Shown here in pieces: positions 1-4,935 of a DNA stretch of 7,487 bases (position 1 is the first letter of the stretch; every line of letters begins with the position of its first letter). The notes under the pieces were generated by a model. It did not search any database, had not been told where the DNA came from, and was given only the letters and a program-made list of their open reading frames with translations. Both the position numbers and the translations under genes were made by a program. The stretch is from Hyphomicrobiales bacterium. GTDB lineage: Bacteria; Pseudomonadota; Alphaproteobacteria; Rhizobiales; Devosiaceae. The stretch covers positions 1 through 7,487 of the forward strand of contig WFPQ01000047.1 in the NCBI GenBank assembly GCA_015487515.1, written 5' to 3'.

Positions 1-396
1 AGCCAGGGAAATGCGGCTGGCCCCGGACATGGCGGCAAGCAGGCCGGAAAAGTCTTGCAGATCCCGGATGACCCCGGCGCCTCCCTGGCGGCTTTCATTA
101 TCATCGCCCTCATCGCCGCCGGCATTTGAAAGATCAAGGAACATATCGGCAGTGTCGGGGCGCCGGGCCACCATGACCGTCATCAGCCGGTACTTGTCCA
201 AAAGCCCAAAGATGGTTTCCTTGTGCAGGGCAAGAATCTGGCTGGAACGCAATTCCAGTTCGGCCCGGGCCCTGGCAGAAGAATATTCCCCGACAATAAA
301 TGCCACCATTGCGCCAACAAGCAATGTTGCGGTGACCAGGAGCAAAACCTGGCGTTCAAAACGTCTTTTTAAGGCTGCCTTGTTCAAATGGGACAT
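1..396 (-). CDS. Membrane sensor protein, N-terminal part, probably DctB-type histidine kinase (truncated by window edge)
   Basis: Only the first 132 codons are in the window, read leftward from ATG at 396-394; the frame is open to base 1. The visible part has a basic cytoplasmic start (KRRFERQ, residues 10-16), one hydrophobic membrane segment at about residues 17-36, then a predicted periplasmic stretch with LLDKYRLMTVMVARRPD near residues 65-81 and LLAAMSGASRIS near 119-130. This layout (helix, then a helical 'ALxKxRxLPxxLAxxPDV'-like element, then 'LaxxtGAsxIYlmD') resembles the sensor domain of DctB-type kinases, which sense C4-dicarboxylates or related acids and phosphorylate a DctD-type regulator. 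An acidic, low-complexity insert (GGDEGDDNES, 93-102) is unusual. The kinase core is outside the window, so a chemoreceptor or a GGDEF protein with a similar sensor cannot be excluded. No good Shine-Dalgarno precedes the ATG; an in-frame TTG lies a few codons upstream. Confidence 0.55.
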   Translation of the reverse strand, partial: MSHLNKAALKRRFERQVLLLVTATLLVGAMVAFIVGEYSSARARAELELRSSQILALHKETIFGLLDKYRLMTVMVARRPDTADMFLDLSNAGGDEGDDNESRQGGAGVIRDLQDFSGLLAAMSGASRISLA

Positions 397-472
397 TATT
401 ATCTTGCGCTGGCATAAGATCAAGATCTGATTACCATGGCGGCGAACAGGACAAGAACCCGTAAAATCCGGT

Positions 473-523
473 TAACCATTTCTGCCCCTTAGCCATTGCA
501 GCCACTTAGCCATTGCATCCCCT
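473..523. repeat. Three tandem 17-bp units upstream of the DUF1697 gene
   Basis: Three consecutive 17-bp units occupy 473-489 (TAACCATTTCTGCCCCT), 490-506 (TAGCCATTGCAGCCACT) and 507-523 (TAGCCATTGCATCCCCT). Units 2 and 3 agree at 15 of 17 positions; unit 1 agrees with each of them at 13 of 17. The array stops exactly where the GGAG ribosome binding site of the next gene begins (524-527). The period is not a multiple of three and every unit opens with TA(G/A), so this is not a coding repeat. Unit 1 contains TTAACCAT (472-479), which resembles a CtrA half-site. The function is unknown; iterated regulator-binding sites for either divergent gene, or simple replication slippage, are both possible. 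Confidence 0.8.
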
Positions 524-535
524 GGAGAAAATAAA

Positions 536-1081
536 ATGCAGGAAAATTCAGATGCCAAATATGTGGCGCTCCTGAGAGGAATTAACCTTGGCAAACGCAA
601 CATCAGGATGGATGAACTCAGGGCAGTTTTTATAGAGCCTGGCTTCACGTCGGTGCAAACGGTACTTGCCAGCGGCAATGTGATATTTGCCTCCACAAAA
701 ATTCCAAATTCGGAAAAATTGCAAACGGCATTAAAGCAAAAATTCGGTTTTGAAATCGGGGTGGTTCTGCGCAGCATCGCTCAATTGCAAACCCTAATGG
801 AAAGGCAACCATTTGCAAAATATGAAGCCGATAAAAATACCAGATTCTATGCAGTTTTCAGTTCAAAATCCATAGGGATGCCCTTGCCACCACACGCAGC
901 ATTGCAGGAGATTTCGACCTGGTTGAAATTGCTCAAAAGGAATTTTTTGGTGGCCTTCAGGCAAAAAAACGGGCGATCTGGCGCCGGGATGGATGGAATA
1001 GAAAAGCTTTTCAAACAACAATTGATTACCACTCGCAACTGGAACACTGTTGAAAAAATACTAGACAAGGCAAACAGTTAG
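536..1081 (+). CDS. DUF1697 domain protein
   Basis: A 181-residue protein spanning the whole DUF1697 family length. Family hallmarks are visible: YVALLRGINLGKRNIRM at residues 9-25, a GF..V.T.LASGNVIF stretch at 36-51 (usual form 'yiqSGNVvF'), and the C-terminal TTRNWNTVEKI at 165-175. The family has no established biochemical role; it folds as a small alpha/beta protein and is often carried as an accessory gene. The start is supported by GGAG at 524-527, eight bases before the ATG. It lies 11 bases upstream of the ribokinase gene on the same strand and may be co-transcribed. Its base composition stands out: my hand count gives about 45% GC over 541-900 against about 67% over 1141-1320 in the next gene, which hints at acquisition from another source. 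Family assignment is secure, function is not. Confidence 0.88.
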   Translation: MQENSDAKYVALLRGINLGKRNIRMDELRAVFIEPGFTSVQTVLASGNVIFASTKIPNSEKLQTALKQKFGFEIGVVLRSIAQLQTLMERQPFAKYEADKNTRFYAVFSSKSIGMPLPPHAALQEISTWLKLLKRNFLVAFRQKNGRSGAGMDGIEKLFKQQLITTRNWNTVEKILDKANS

Positions 1082-1085
1082 AGGG
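1081..1085 (+). promoter_or_regulatory. Ribosome binding site deciding the ribokinase start
   Basis: GAGGG begins on the last base of the DUF1697 stop codon. It is seven bases from ATG 1093 but only one base from the upstream in-frame TTG at 1087, so ATG 1093 is the probable start rather than the longer TTG version. Confidence 0.7.
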
Positions 1086-1092
1086 CTTGAAT

Positions 1093-2004
1093 ATGCTGCA
1101 CGTGCTTGGCTCGATAAACCTGGACATGATTGCAACCGGTCAGCGACTGCCGATCGCCGGCGAGACGGTTTTTGGCAGGGATTTCATAACGGCACCGGGA
1201 GGAAAGGGAGCCAACCAGGCGCTGGCAGCGGCCCGGGCCGGAGGGAATGTCAGGATGTTCGGAGCCATCGGCAACGACCGGTTCGGCCCCCTGGCGCTGG
1301 AAAACCTTGCAAAGGCCGGTGTGGGACTTGGCGGAGTCAAAAGACCAAAGGAAAATACCGGCATAGCACTGATAATGGTCGATGGACGAAGTGAAAACAT
1401 GATAATGGTGGTTCCCGGGGCCAATTCCCTGGTTGATGAAAGAACCGCCCTTGAATGTATCGACCTGATGACAGGTTCCGATCACCTGGTGATGGTGCAG
1501 GAAATTCCACCCTCCGCAATAAGGGCGGCATTAAGGGCAGCCAGGACAAGGAACATCACTTCGATACTGAACATCGCCCCGGCCATAGCCCAGACCCGGG
1601 AACTGGCAGTGCTGGCCGACATCGTCATTGCCAACCAGAGCGAAATCCTGCACCTGCTGGACATGGAAATCAGGGAACATGCATGGGCGGATGTTGAACG
1701 GGGTGCTGCCCGATGGGCTGGCAGTAATGAAAGGGTCCTGGTCGTGACCCGTGGGAAAGGAGGAGCGGTCGCATTCTGCAAGAATGAAAGGATTGAAATA
1801 GCTGCCCCGAAGGTCGAAGCGGTCGATACGGTTGGGGCCGGAGACAGTTTTTGCGGATACCTGGCCGCAGGACTTGACGGGGGCATGGACCTGGAAACCG
1901 CCATCCGGCACGGGGTTGTTGCCGGGGCCCTTGCATGCACGAAACCTTCGGCCCAGGGAGCCATACCCCATATGAATGAGGTCAAAAAAGCCATGGCAAC
2001 TTGA
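1093..2004 (+). CDS. rbsK: Ribokinase (PfkB-family sugar kinase)
   Basis: A cytoplasmic kinase of 303 residues, close to the usual ribokinase length (about 305-310), that would phosphorylate D-ribose with ATP to ribose 5-phosphate. The N-terminal strand LHVLGSINLDMI (2-13), the substrate-binding GGKGANQA (36-43, PfkB signature 1), the N-x-S-E motif ANQSE (180-184), the nucleotide-site VVTRGKGG (217-224) and DTVGAGDSF (245-253, PfkB signature 2) are all present. The last supplies the anion hole and the catalytic base Asp251. The C-terminal AQGAIP (287-292) is like the 'GAQxSiP' of true ribokinases, which favours ribose over fructose or adenosine, although PfkB substrate calls from sequence are only moderately reliable. 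No ribose transporter, rbsD or LacI-type regulator is in view, so this is not a classical rbs operon. The CTTGAA of a promoter candidate for the downstream hsp20 gene overlaps its stop codon. Confidence 0.85.
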   Translation: MLHVLGSINLDMIATGQRLPIAGETVFGRDFITAPGGKGANQALAAARAGGNVRMFGAIGNDRFGPLALENLAKAGVGLGGVKRPKENTGIALIMVDGRSENMIMVVPGANSLVDERTALECIDLMTGSDHLVMVQEIPPSAIRAALRAARTRNITSILNIAPAIAQTRELAVLADIVIANQSEILHLLDMEIREHAWADVERGAARWAGSNERVLVVTRGKGGAVAFCKNERIEIAAPKVEAVDTVGAGDSFCGYLAAGLDGGMDLETAIRHGVVAGALACTKPSAQGAIPHMNEVKKAMAT

Positions 2005-2029
2005 AATTGCTGCCTGCAATGCCATATTT
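2000..2029 (+). promoter_or_regulatory. Candidate heat-shock (sigma-32-like) promoter for hsp20
   Basis: CTTGAA (2000-2005), a 17-base spacer, then CATATTT (2023-2029). The form described for alphaproteobacterial RpoH promoters is CTTGAA/C, about 16-18 bases, then CYTATNT; here only the Y position differs. The same bases can be read as a housekeeping promoter (TTGAAA, 16 bases, CATATT). It overlaps the ribokinase stop codon. Initiation around 2035-2037 would give a leader of roughly 90 bases before the Hsp20 start, the size range of known ROSE leaders. This is a motif match without experimental support. Confidence 0.55.
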
Positions 2030-2031
2030 GT

Positions 2032-2118
2032 TGCGGCGGGGTTTTTGTGCCCCGCATGCAATGCCGGTGCCGCCTGGCGGGCCGGTATGTTTGCATAGTT
2101 GCTTGAACAACAAGGACC
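2032..2118 (+). promoter_or_regulatory. ROSE-like RNA thermometer in the hsp20 5' leader
   Basis: Three successive hairpins fill the leader. Hairpin I pairs GCGGGG (2036-2041) with CCCCGC (2050-2055) across a U-rich loop. Hairpin II is long: ATGCA (2056-2060) pairs with TGCAT (2092-2096) and ATGCCGG (2061-2067) with CCGGTAT (2082-2088, one G-U pair), with further pairing inside. Hairpin III pairs UUGCUU (2099-2104) with AAGGA (2112-2116), leaving G2101 unpaired in the manner of the conserved U(U/C)GCU motif of ROSE elements, and so masks the Shine-Dalgarno; G2098-C2117 closes it. AGGA is eight bases from ATG 2125. ROSE elements regulate small heat-shock genes in rhizobia and other proteobacteria by melting at high temperature. 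The arrangement and motif fit; the pairing was worked out by eye. A competing GTTG/CAAC hairpin (2098-2101 with 2108-2111) would leave AGGA free. Confidence 0.6.
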
Positions 2119-2124
2119 TGACAA

Positions 2125-2559
2125 ATGACCAGACTTTCTCTGCTTTCCGCCCCCTTCATGCTCGGTTTCGAGAGTTTTGAGGAGCGCATAGACCGCCTGT
2201 CAAAATCGGCGGATGGCTACCCTCCCTACAACATCGAACGGCTGGCCGATGAAAACGGGGCTGAAATCTACAAGATAACCATTGCCGTTGCCGGATTTTC
2301 CAGGGATGAACTCAAGATAGTATCCGAGGATACCCAGTTGCATGTGTCCGGCGATCACAAAAAAAGCAAGGACCGGGTCTTCCTGCACCAGGGAATTGCC
2401 ACAAGACAATTCAAGCGCTCTTTTCTGCTCGCCGATGGCATGGAGGTAACGGGAGCCACGCTGAACGAGGGAATATTGAGCATAGACGTGGAACGCCCCC
2501 TGCCCCAGAAAGTTTTCCGGACGATTGAAATAGCAACCGGTGATGGAGTAACTTCCTGA
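2125..2559 (+). CDS. Small heat-shock protein, Hsp20/alpha-crystallin family (IbpA-like)
   Basis: A 144-residue ATP-independent holdase that should assemble into oligomers and hold unfolding cytoplasmic proteins for later refolding by DnaK/ClpB. The short N-terminal arm (1-30) leads into YPPYNIE (32-38), the usual opening of bacterial class A sHsps. The alpha-crystallin domain follows: YKITIAVAGFSRDELKI (49-65), LHVSGDHK (72-79), the RQFKRSFLLADGMEV block (94-108) and the A-x-x-N-x-G-I-L signature ATLNEGILSI (111-120). The C-terminal I-x-I anchor is IEI at 134-136, so the protein looks complete. AAGGA lies eight bases before the ATG. The DUF1150 gene follows after one base, a pairing common in alphaproteobacteria. 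The leader suggests both heat-shock transcription and thermometer-controlled translation. Confidence 0.93.
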   Translation: MTRLSLLSAPFMLGFESFEERIDRLSKSADGYPPYNIERLADENGAEIYKITIAVAGFSRDELKIVSEDTQLHVSGDHKKSKDRVFLHQGIATRQFKRSFLLADGMEVTGATLNEGILSIDVERPLPQKVFRTIEIATGDGVTS

Positions 2560-2560
2560 C

Positions 2561-2878
2561 ATGCAGAACAAAACCAGGGGTTTTGAACAACAGGTCAGAA
2601 CCAGCGGTAAGGCCATGATTAACAGCAAGGAAAATTCTTTGCGCAATCTGAGCGCCGACGAATTCGCCGCCCTTGGCGGAGAGGATACGGTCTTCGTGCG
2701 CTCGATCACCGCAAGGGAACTGGCAAGATTCCTGCCCGAAGCAAAAACCATGCCCGGAGACCTCAAATTCCAGATGGTCATGGCCGCAAACGGATCTCCC
2801 ATATTGGTGACCGACAGCCAGGTGGCGCTTTCGGACTGGTTCGAACAGAACGACTTCGACCAGGTTCAAAGGCACTGA
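2561..2878 (+). CDS. DUF1150 family protein
   Basis: A small soluble protein of 105 residues without a membrane segment. The DUF1150 core is recognisable from about residue 29: LSADEFAALGGEDTVFVRSI (30-49), then FLPEA, a central strand LKFQMVMAANGSPILVTDS (68-86) and a C-terminal helix ending DFDQVQRH. No biochemical function is established for the family; it usually sits directly after an Hsp20 gene in alphaproteobacteria, so a link to proteostasis is an inference from position. The ATG comes one base after the Hsp20 stop codon, suggesting translational coupling; GGAG about 13 bases upstream is distant. An internal ATG at 2615 would remove 18 poorly conserved residues and give a length more typical of the family, so the true start could be either. 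Confidence 0.8.
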   Translation: MQNKTRGFEQQVRTSGKAMINSKENSLRNLSADEFAALGGEDTVFVRSITARELARFLPEAKTMPGDLKFQMVMAANGSPILVTDSQVALSDWFEQNDFDQVQRH

Positions 2879-2906
2879 GTCCGGACCCGGGAAGCCAAAA
2901 ATCCGG

Positions 2907-2926
2907 CCTGCCACCCACATGGCAGG
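2907..2926 (+). terminator. Hairpin after the hsp20-DUF1150 unit, possible terminator
   Basis: CCTGCCA (2907-2913) pairs perfectly with TGGCAGG (2920-2926) across a six-base loop, 29 bases after the DUF1150 stop codon. No run of T follows, so intrinsic termination is uncertain; it may instead protect the 3' end of the message. Confidence 0.4.
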
Positions 2927-2931
2927 GGCGG

Positions 2932-2958
2932 CCGTGGGCGGCCACGGAATATCCGTGG
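2932..2958. repeat. Alternating inverted repeat CCGTGG/CCACGG/CCGTGG
   Basis: Three 6-base blocks lie at 2932-2937 (CCGTGG), 2942-2947 (CCACGG) and 2953-2958 (CCGTGG). The middle block can pair with either flank (loops GCGG or AATAT), giving two mutually exclusive hairpins. It lies between the preceding hairpin and the minCDE promoter region. The function is unknown; part of a terminator region is the simplest reading. Confidence 0.6.
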
Positions 2959-2991
2959 AGCGGACCCTGCCGGTCTGCCGGGGGGCAGCGT

Positions 2992-3019
2992 TTGCCAAAA
3001 CCATGACATGGTGAATTAT
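2992..3019 (+). promoter_or_regulatory. Candidate promoter for minCDE
   Basis: TTGCCA (2992-2997) is a 5/6 match to the housekeeping -35 element, followed after 16 bases by AATTAT (3014-3019), a 4/6 match to TATAAT. The spacer holds a perfect dyad CCATGaCATGG (3001-3011). A start near 3026 would put the CtrA-like box just downstream. The -10 is weak, so confidence is low. Confidence 0.3.
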
Positions 3020-3028
3020 CGGTAAGTG

Positions 3029-3044
3029 CTAACCATTAATTAAC
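3029..3044 (+). promoter_or_regulatory. CtrA-like binding site upstream of minC
   Basis: CTAA (3029-3032), seven bases, TTAAC (3040-3044) matches the CtrA consensus TTAA-N7-TTAAC except for the first base. It lies in the only AT-rich stretch of this intergenic region, about 36 bases before the minC start. CtrA is the cell-cycle response regulator of alphaproteobacteria; control of division-site genes by it would make sense. If the promoter candidate at 2992-3019 is right, the position just after the start site would favour repression. Confidence 0.5.
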
Positions 3045-3079
3045 CAAATCAACTCAAAATTGCACCTGGTTTGGGCACC

Positions 3080-3802
3080 ATGGTGGTTATCGTGACGATT
3101 CTTGCCCATACCCAGAGCCAGTTCCGATTTCAGGGGCGTTCCTTTCTTGCCTTCGTGATTTTTCCCACAGCACCGATCGGCCGCTGGCTGAACGATCTTG
3201 AGAAATGGGTGAATGAAAGCCCCGGGTTTTTTGCTGAAAAACCCCTAATGGTCGATTTTTCGAAAGTCTCGCCGGAACGGGATGAATTCAATTCGCTGCT
3301 GGCCTATTTCCAAAGCAACAAGTTCCGCCTGATTGCGGTGGAAAACATAGACCCCGCATGGCTTCCCCGGGATCTTCTGCCCCTTCCCGGGGGCAGGCAC
3401 CGCCAGGAAATCGAAGCCGCAAAAAAGCAATCCCCCATCAGCGGCAATGCAAATTCTCATGGCAGGGGAACTGTCAATTCCCTCATGCTGAACAGTCCGG
3501 TTCGCTCGGGGCAGGAAATATTTTTTCCCGCCGGCGATATCAGCGTGACCGGATCCGTGGCCTCGGGGGCAGAGATAATAAGCGGCGGTTCGATACATGT
3601 CTATGGAGCCCTGCGCGGACGGGCCATTGCCGGCTCCGACGGAAATGAAAAAGCCAGGATCTTCTGCTCGAGCCTTGAAGCCGAACTGGTGTCCATCGCC
3701 GGGTTTTACAAGTCGGCACCGGACATCGACCCGGACCTGTTTGGCAGGCCCGTGCAGATATGGCTGCAGGACAACCTGATTTTATTGAAAGCAATGGAGT
3801 AA
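3080..3802 (+). CDS. minC: Septum site-determining protein MinC
   Basis: Inhibitor of FtsZ polymerisation, recruited to the membrane by MinD, that prevents division away from midcell. From ATG 3080 it has 240 residues, normal for the family. The N-terminal FtsZ-inhibiting domain holds FRFQGRSFLAFVI (15-27) and SPGFFAEKPLMVDFS (47-61). A polar linker (about 105-138) leads to the C-terminal beta-helix domain that dimerises and binds MinD: RSGQEI (142-147), GDISVTGSVASGAEII (152-167), SIHVYGALRGRAIAG (171-185) and LEAELVSIAGFY (199-210). The start is uncertain: TTG 3071, ATG 3080, GTG 3083 and GTG 3092 are in frame and none has a strong Shine-Dalgarno; GTG 3092 has GGTGG a few bases upstream and would give MTILAHTQ. 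First gene of minC-minD-minE; the minD ribosome binding site lies inside its last codons. Confidence 0.93.
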   Translation: MVVIVTILAHTQSQFRFQGRSFLAFVIFPTAPIGRWLNDLEKWVNESPGFFAEKPLMVDFSKVSPERDEFNSLLAYFQSNKFRLIAVENIDPAWLPRDLLPLPGGRHRQEIEAAKKQSPISGNANSHGRGTVNSLMLNSPVRSGQEIFFPAGDISVTGSVASGAEIISGGSIHVYGALRGRAIAGSDGNEKARIFCSSLEAELVSIAGFYKSAPDIDPDLFGRPVQIWLQDNLILLKAME

Positions 3803-3806
3803 GCAC

Positions 3807-4637
3807 ATGGCAGAAAAAAAACCGGCCACAACCGTAGTGGTGACTTCGGGAAAGGGGGGGGTTGGAAAAACCACGTCCACTGCCGCCATCGGAGCGGCCC
3901 TGGCCATGGAAGGGCAACGAGTCGTGGTCGTGGACTTTGACATAGGATTGAGAAATCTCGACCTGATGCTGGGGGCCGAAAGAAGGGTTGTCTATGACCT
4001 GATCAATGTAATCCAGGGAACGGCCAACCTGTCCCAGGCCCTTATCCGTGACAAGAAGCTGCATGGTCTTCACCTGCTGGCCGCATCCCAGACCCGGGAC
4101 AAGAATGCCCTGACTGAAAAAGGCGTGGCAATGATAATGGGCGAATTGCGCAGCCGGTTCGACTGGGTAATTTGCGACAGCCCGGCCGGAATCGAGCGTG
4201 GCGCGGTCATGGCCATGAAACATGCCGACGCCGCCATCATAATCGCCAATCCGGAAATTTCCTCGGTCAGGGATTCCGACCGGATCATAGGCTTGCTGGA
4301 TGCCAAGACCGAACGGGGAAAAAGAGGGCAGGAAATGGAAAAACACCTGCTTATAACCCGGTATGACACGGCCCGCACAAAAACCGGAGAAATGCTGGGG
4401 ATCGATGATATAGCAGACATATTGTCCATACCCGTGCTGGGGGTGGTGCCGGAAAGCAACAAGGTTCTTAATGCTTCCAACCTGGGAACGCCAATCACCA
4501 TGGCGGACAGGGACAGCCCGCCGGCAAGGGCCTATGGGGCGGCGGCAAAAAGACTTTGCGGACAGGACATACCCCTTGAGATACCTGCCGGCAGAAAACC
4601 GTTTTTTGCCAACTGGTTCGGCGGGAGAGCCGCATGA
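3807..4637 (+). CDS. minD: Septum site-determining protein MinD (membrane-binding ATPase)
   Basis: ParA/MinD-type ATPase of 276 residues. In its ATP-bound form it dimerises on the inner membrane, recruits MinC, and is released when MinE stimulates hydrolysis. The deviant Walker A motif SGKGGVGKTT (14-23) carries the signature Lys16 and the catalytic-loop Lys21. DFDIGLRNLDLMLG (43-56) is the switch region with Asp45, and the Walker B region is VICDSPAGIE (121-130). The C-terminal RKPFFANWFGG (263-273) is the amphipathic membrane-targeting helix, ending in the family-typical WFGG. GGAG at 3795-3798 is eight bases before the ATG, four bases after the minC stop codon. A run of eight G (3854-3861) falls within the Walker A codons. 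Every key motif is intact. Confidence 0.97.
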   Translation: MAEKKPATTVVVTSGKGGVGKTTSTAAIGAALAMEGQRVVVVDFDIGLRNLDLMLGAERRVVYDLINVIQGTANLSQALIRDKKLHGLHLLAASQTRDKNALTEKGVAMIMGELRSRFDWVICDSPAGIERGAVMAMKHADAAIIIANPEISSVRDSDRIIGLLDAKTERGKRGQEMEKHLLITRYDTARTKTGEMLGIDDIADILSIPVLGVVPESNKVLNASNLGTPITMADRDSPPARAYGAAAKRLCGQDIPLEIPAGRKPFFANWFGGRAA

Positions 4638-4894
4638 GAATTCCTGAATTTTTGAACATTTGCCGGTTTTTCGGAGAAAGCAGATCGGCACCGGTGGCCA
4701 GGGAACGCCTGCAGCTTCTGCTGGCCCATGAAAGGGCCAGTGCCGGGCGATCGGAACTGATAGGGCGCATGCGGGATGACATTGTGGCGGTGATAGCCCG
4801 CCACGCGGGAATAGACAAAAGGGATGTAAGGGTGAAAATCAATCGTAGAAACAGGGTTTTCACGCTGAAAATCGACATGGATGTACCGGCCTGA
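4634..4894 (+). CDS. minE: Cell division topological specificity factor MinE
   Basis: An 86-residue protein, normal MinE length, that stimulates MinD ATPase and drives MinCD off the membrane near midcell. The N-terminal membrane-targeting segment is FLNICRFFG (6-14). The MinD-contact helix is VARERLQLLLAHERAS (21-36), the counterpart of 'AKERLQIIVAERR' in E. coli. The C-terminal dimerisation domain includes RMRDDIVAVIARHAGID (45-61) and RVKINRRNRVFTLKIDMDVP (66-85). The ATG overlaps the minD stop codon (ATGA), with GGGAG just upstream, so translation is coupled. Last gene of the Min operon; its stop codon sits in the stem of the hairpin at the convergent junction with lptB. Confidence 0.95.
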   Translation: MRIPEFLNICRFFGESRSAPVARERLQLLLAHERASAGRSELIGRMRDDIVAVIARHAGIDKRDVRVKINRRNRVFTLKIDMDVPA

Positions 4895-4907
4895 GCCATT
4901 TCAGGCC
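4888..4907. terminator. Hairpin between convergent minE and lptB, possible bidirectional terminator
   Basis: GGCCTGA (4888-4894) pairs perfectly with TCAGGCC (4901-4907) around a six-base loop. The left arm includes the minE stop codon. Neither strand has a T-run after the stem, so it may act weakly or with Rho. It is the only strong dyad in the 41 bases between the two stop codons. Confidence 0.45.
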
Positions 4908-4935
4908 ATCCAGACCCCAGAACAGTCAGGGCAAG

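Noticed and set aside
11..430. Plus-strand open frame (139 codons) at the left edge
   Set aside because: The minus strand of the same bases encodes a coherent membrane-anchored sensor domain; the plus reading is Arg/Ser-rich with no domain character.
1087..1095. TTG 1087 as the ribokinase start
   Set aside because: The GAGGG ribosome binding site ends one base before it, whereas it is seven bases from ATG 1093, which also matches the family's usual N-terminus.
2102..2124. CTTGAA (2102-2107) as a second heat-shock -35 element next to hsp20
   Set aside because: Its -10 would fall at or after the start codon and no CYTATNT-like sequence is there; the bases belong to the terminal leader hairpin.
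1482..2189. Minus-strand open frame (235 codons) opposite rbsK and the hsp20 leader
   Set aside because: It overlaps conserved ribokinase codons, runs across the leader and into hsp20, and reads as low-complexity sequence without a family match.
3540..4691. Long minus-strand open frame (383 codons) opposite minC and minD
   Set aside because: The plus strand carries complete, strongly conserved MinC and MinD with all motifs; the antisense frame gives no recognisable domain and is a product of skewed codon use.
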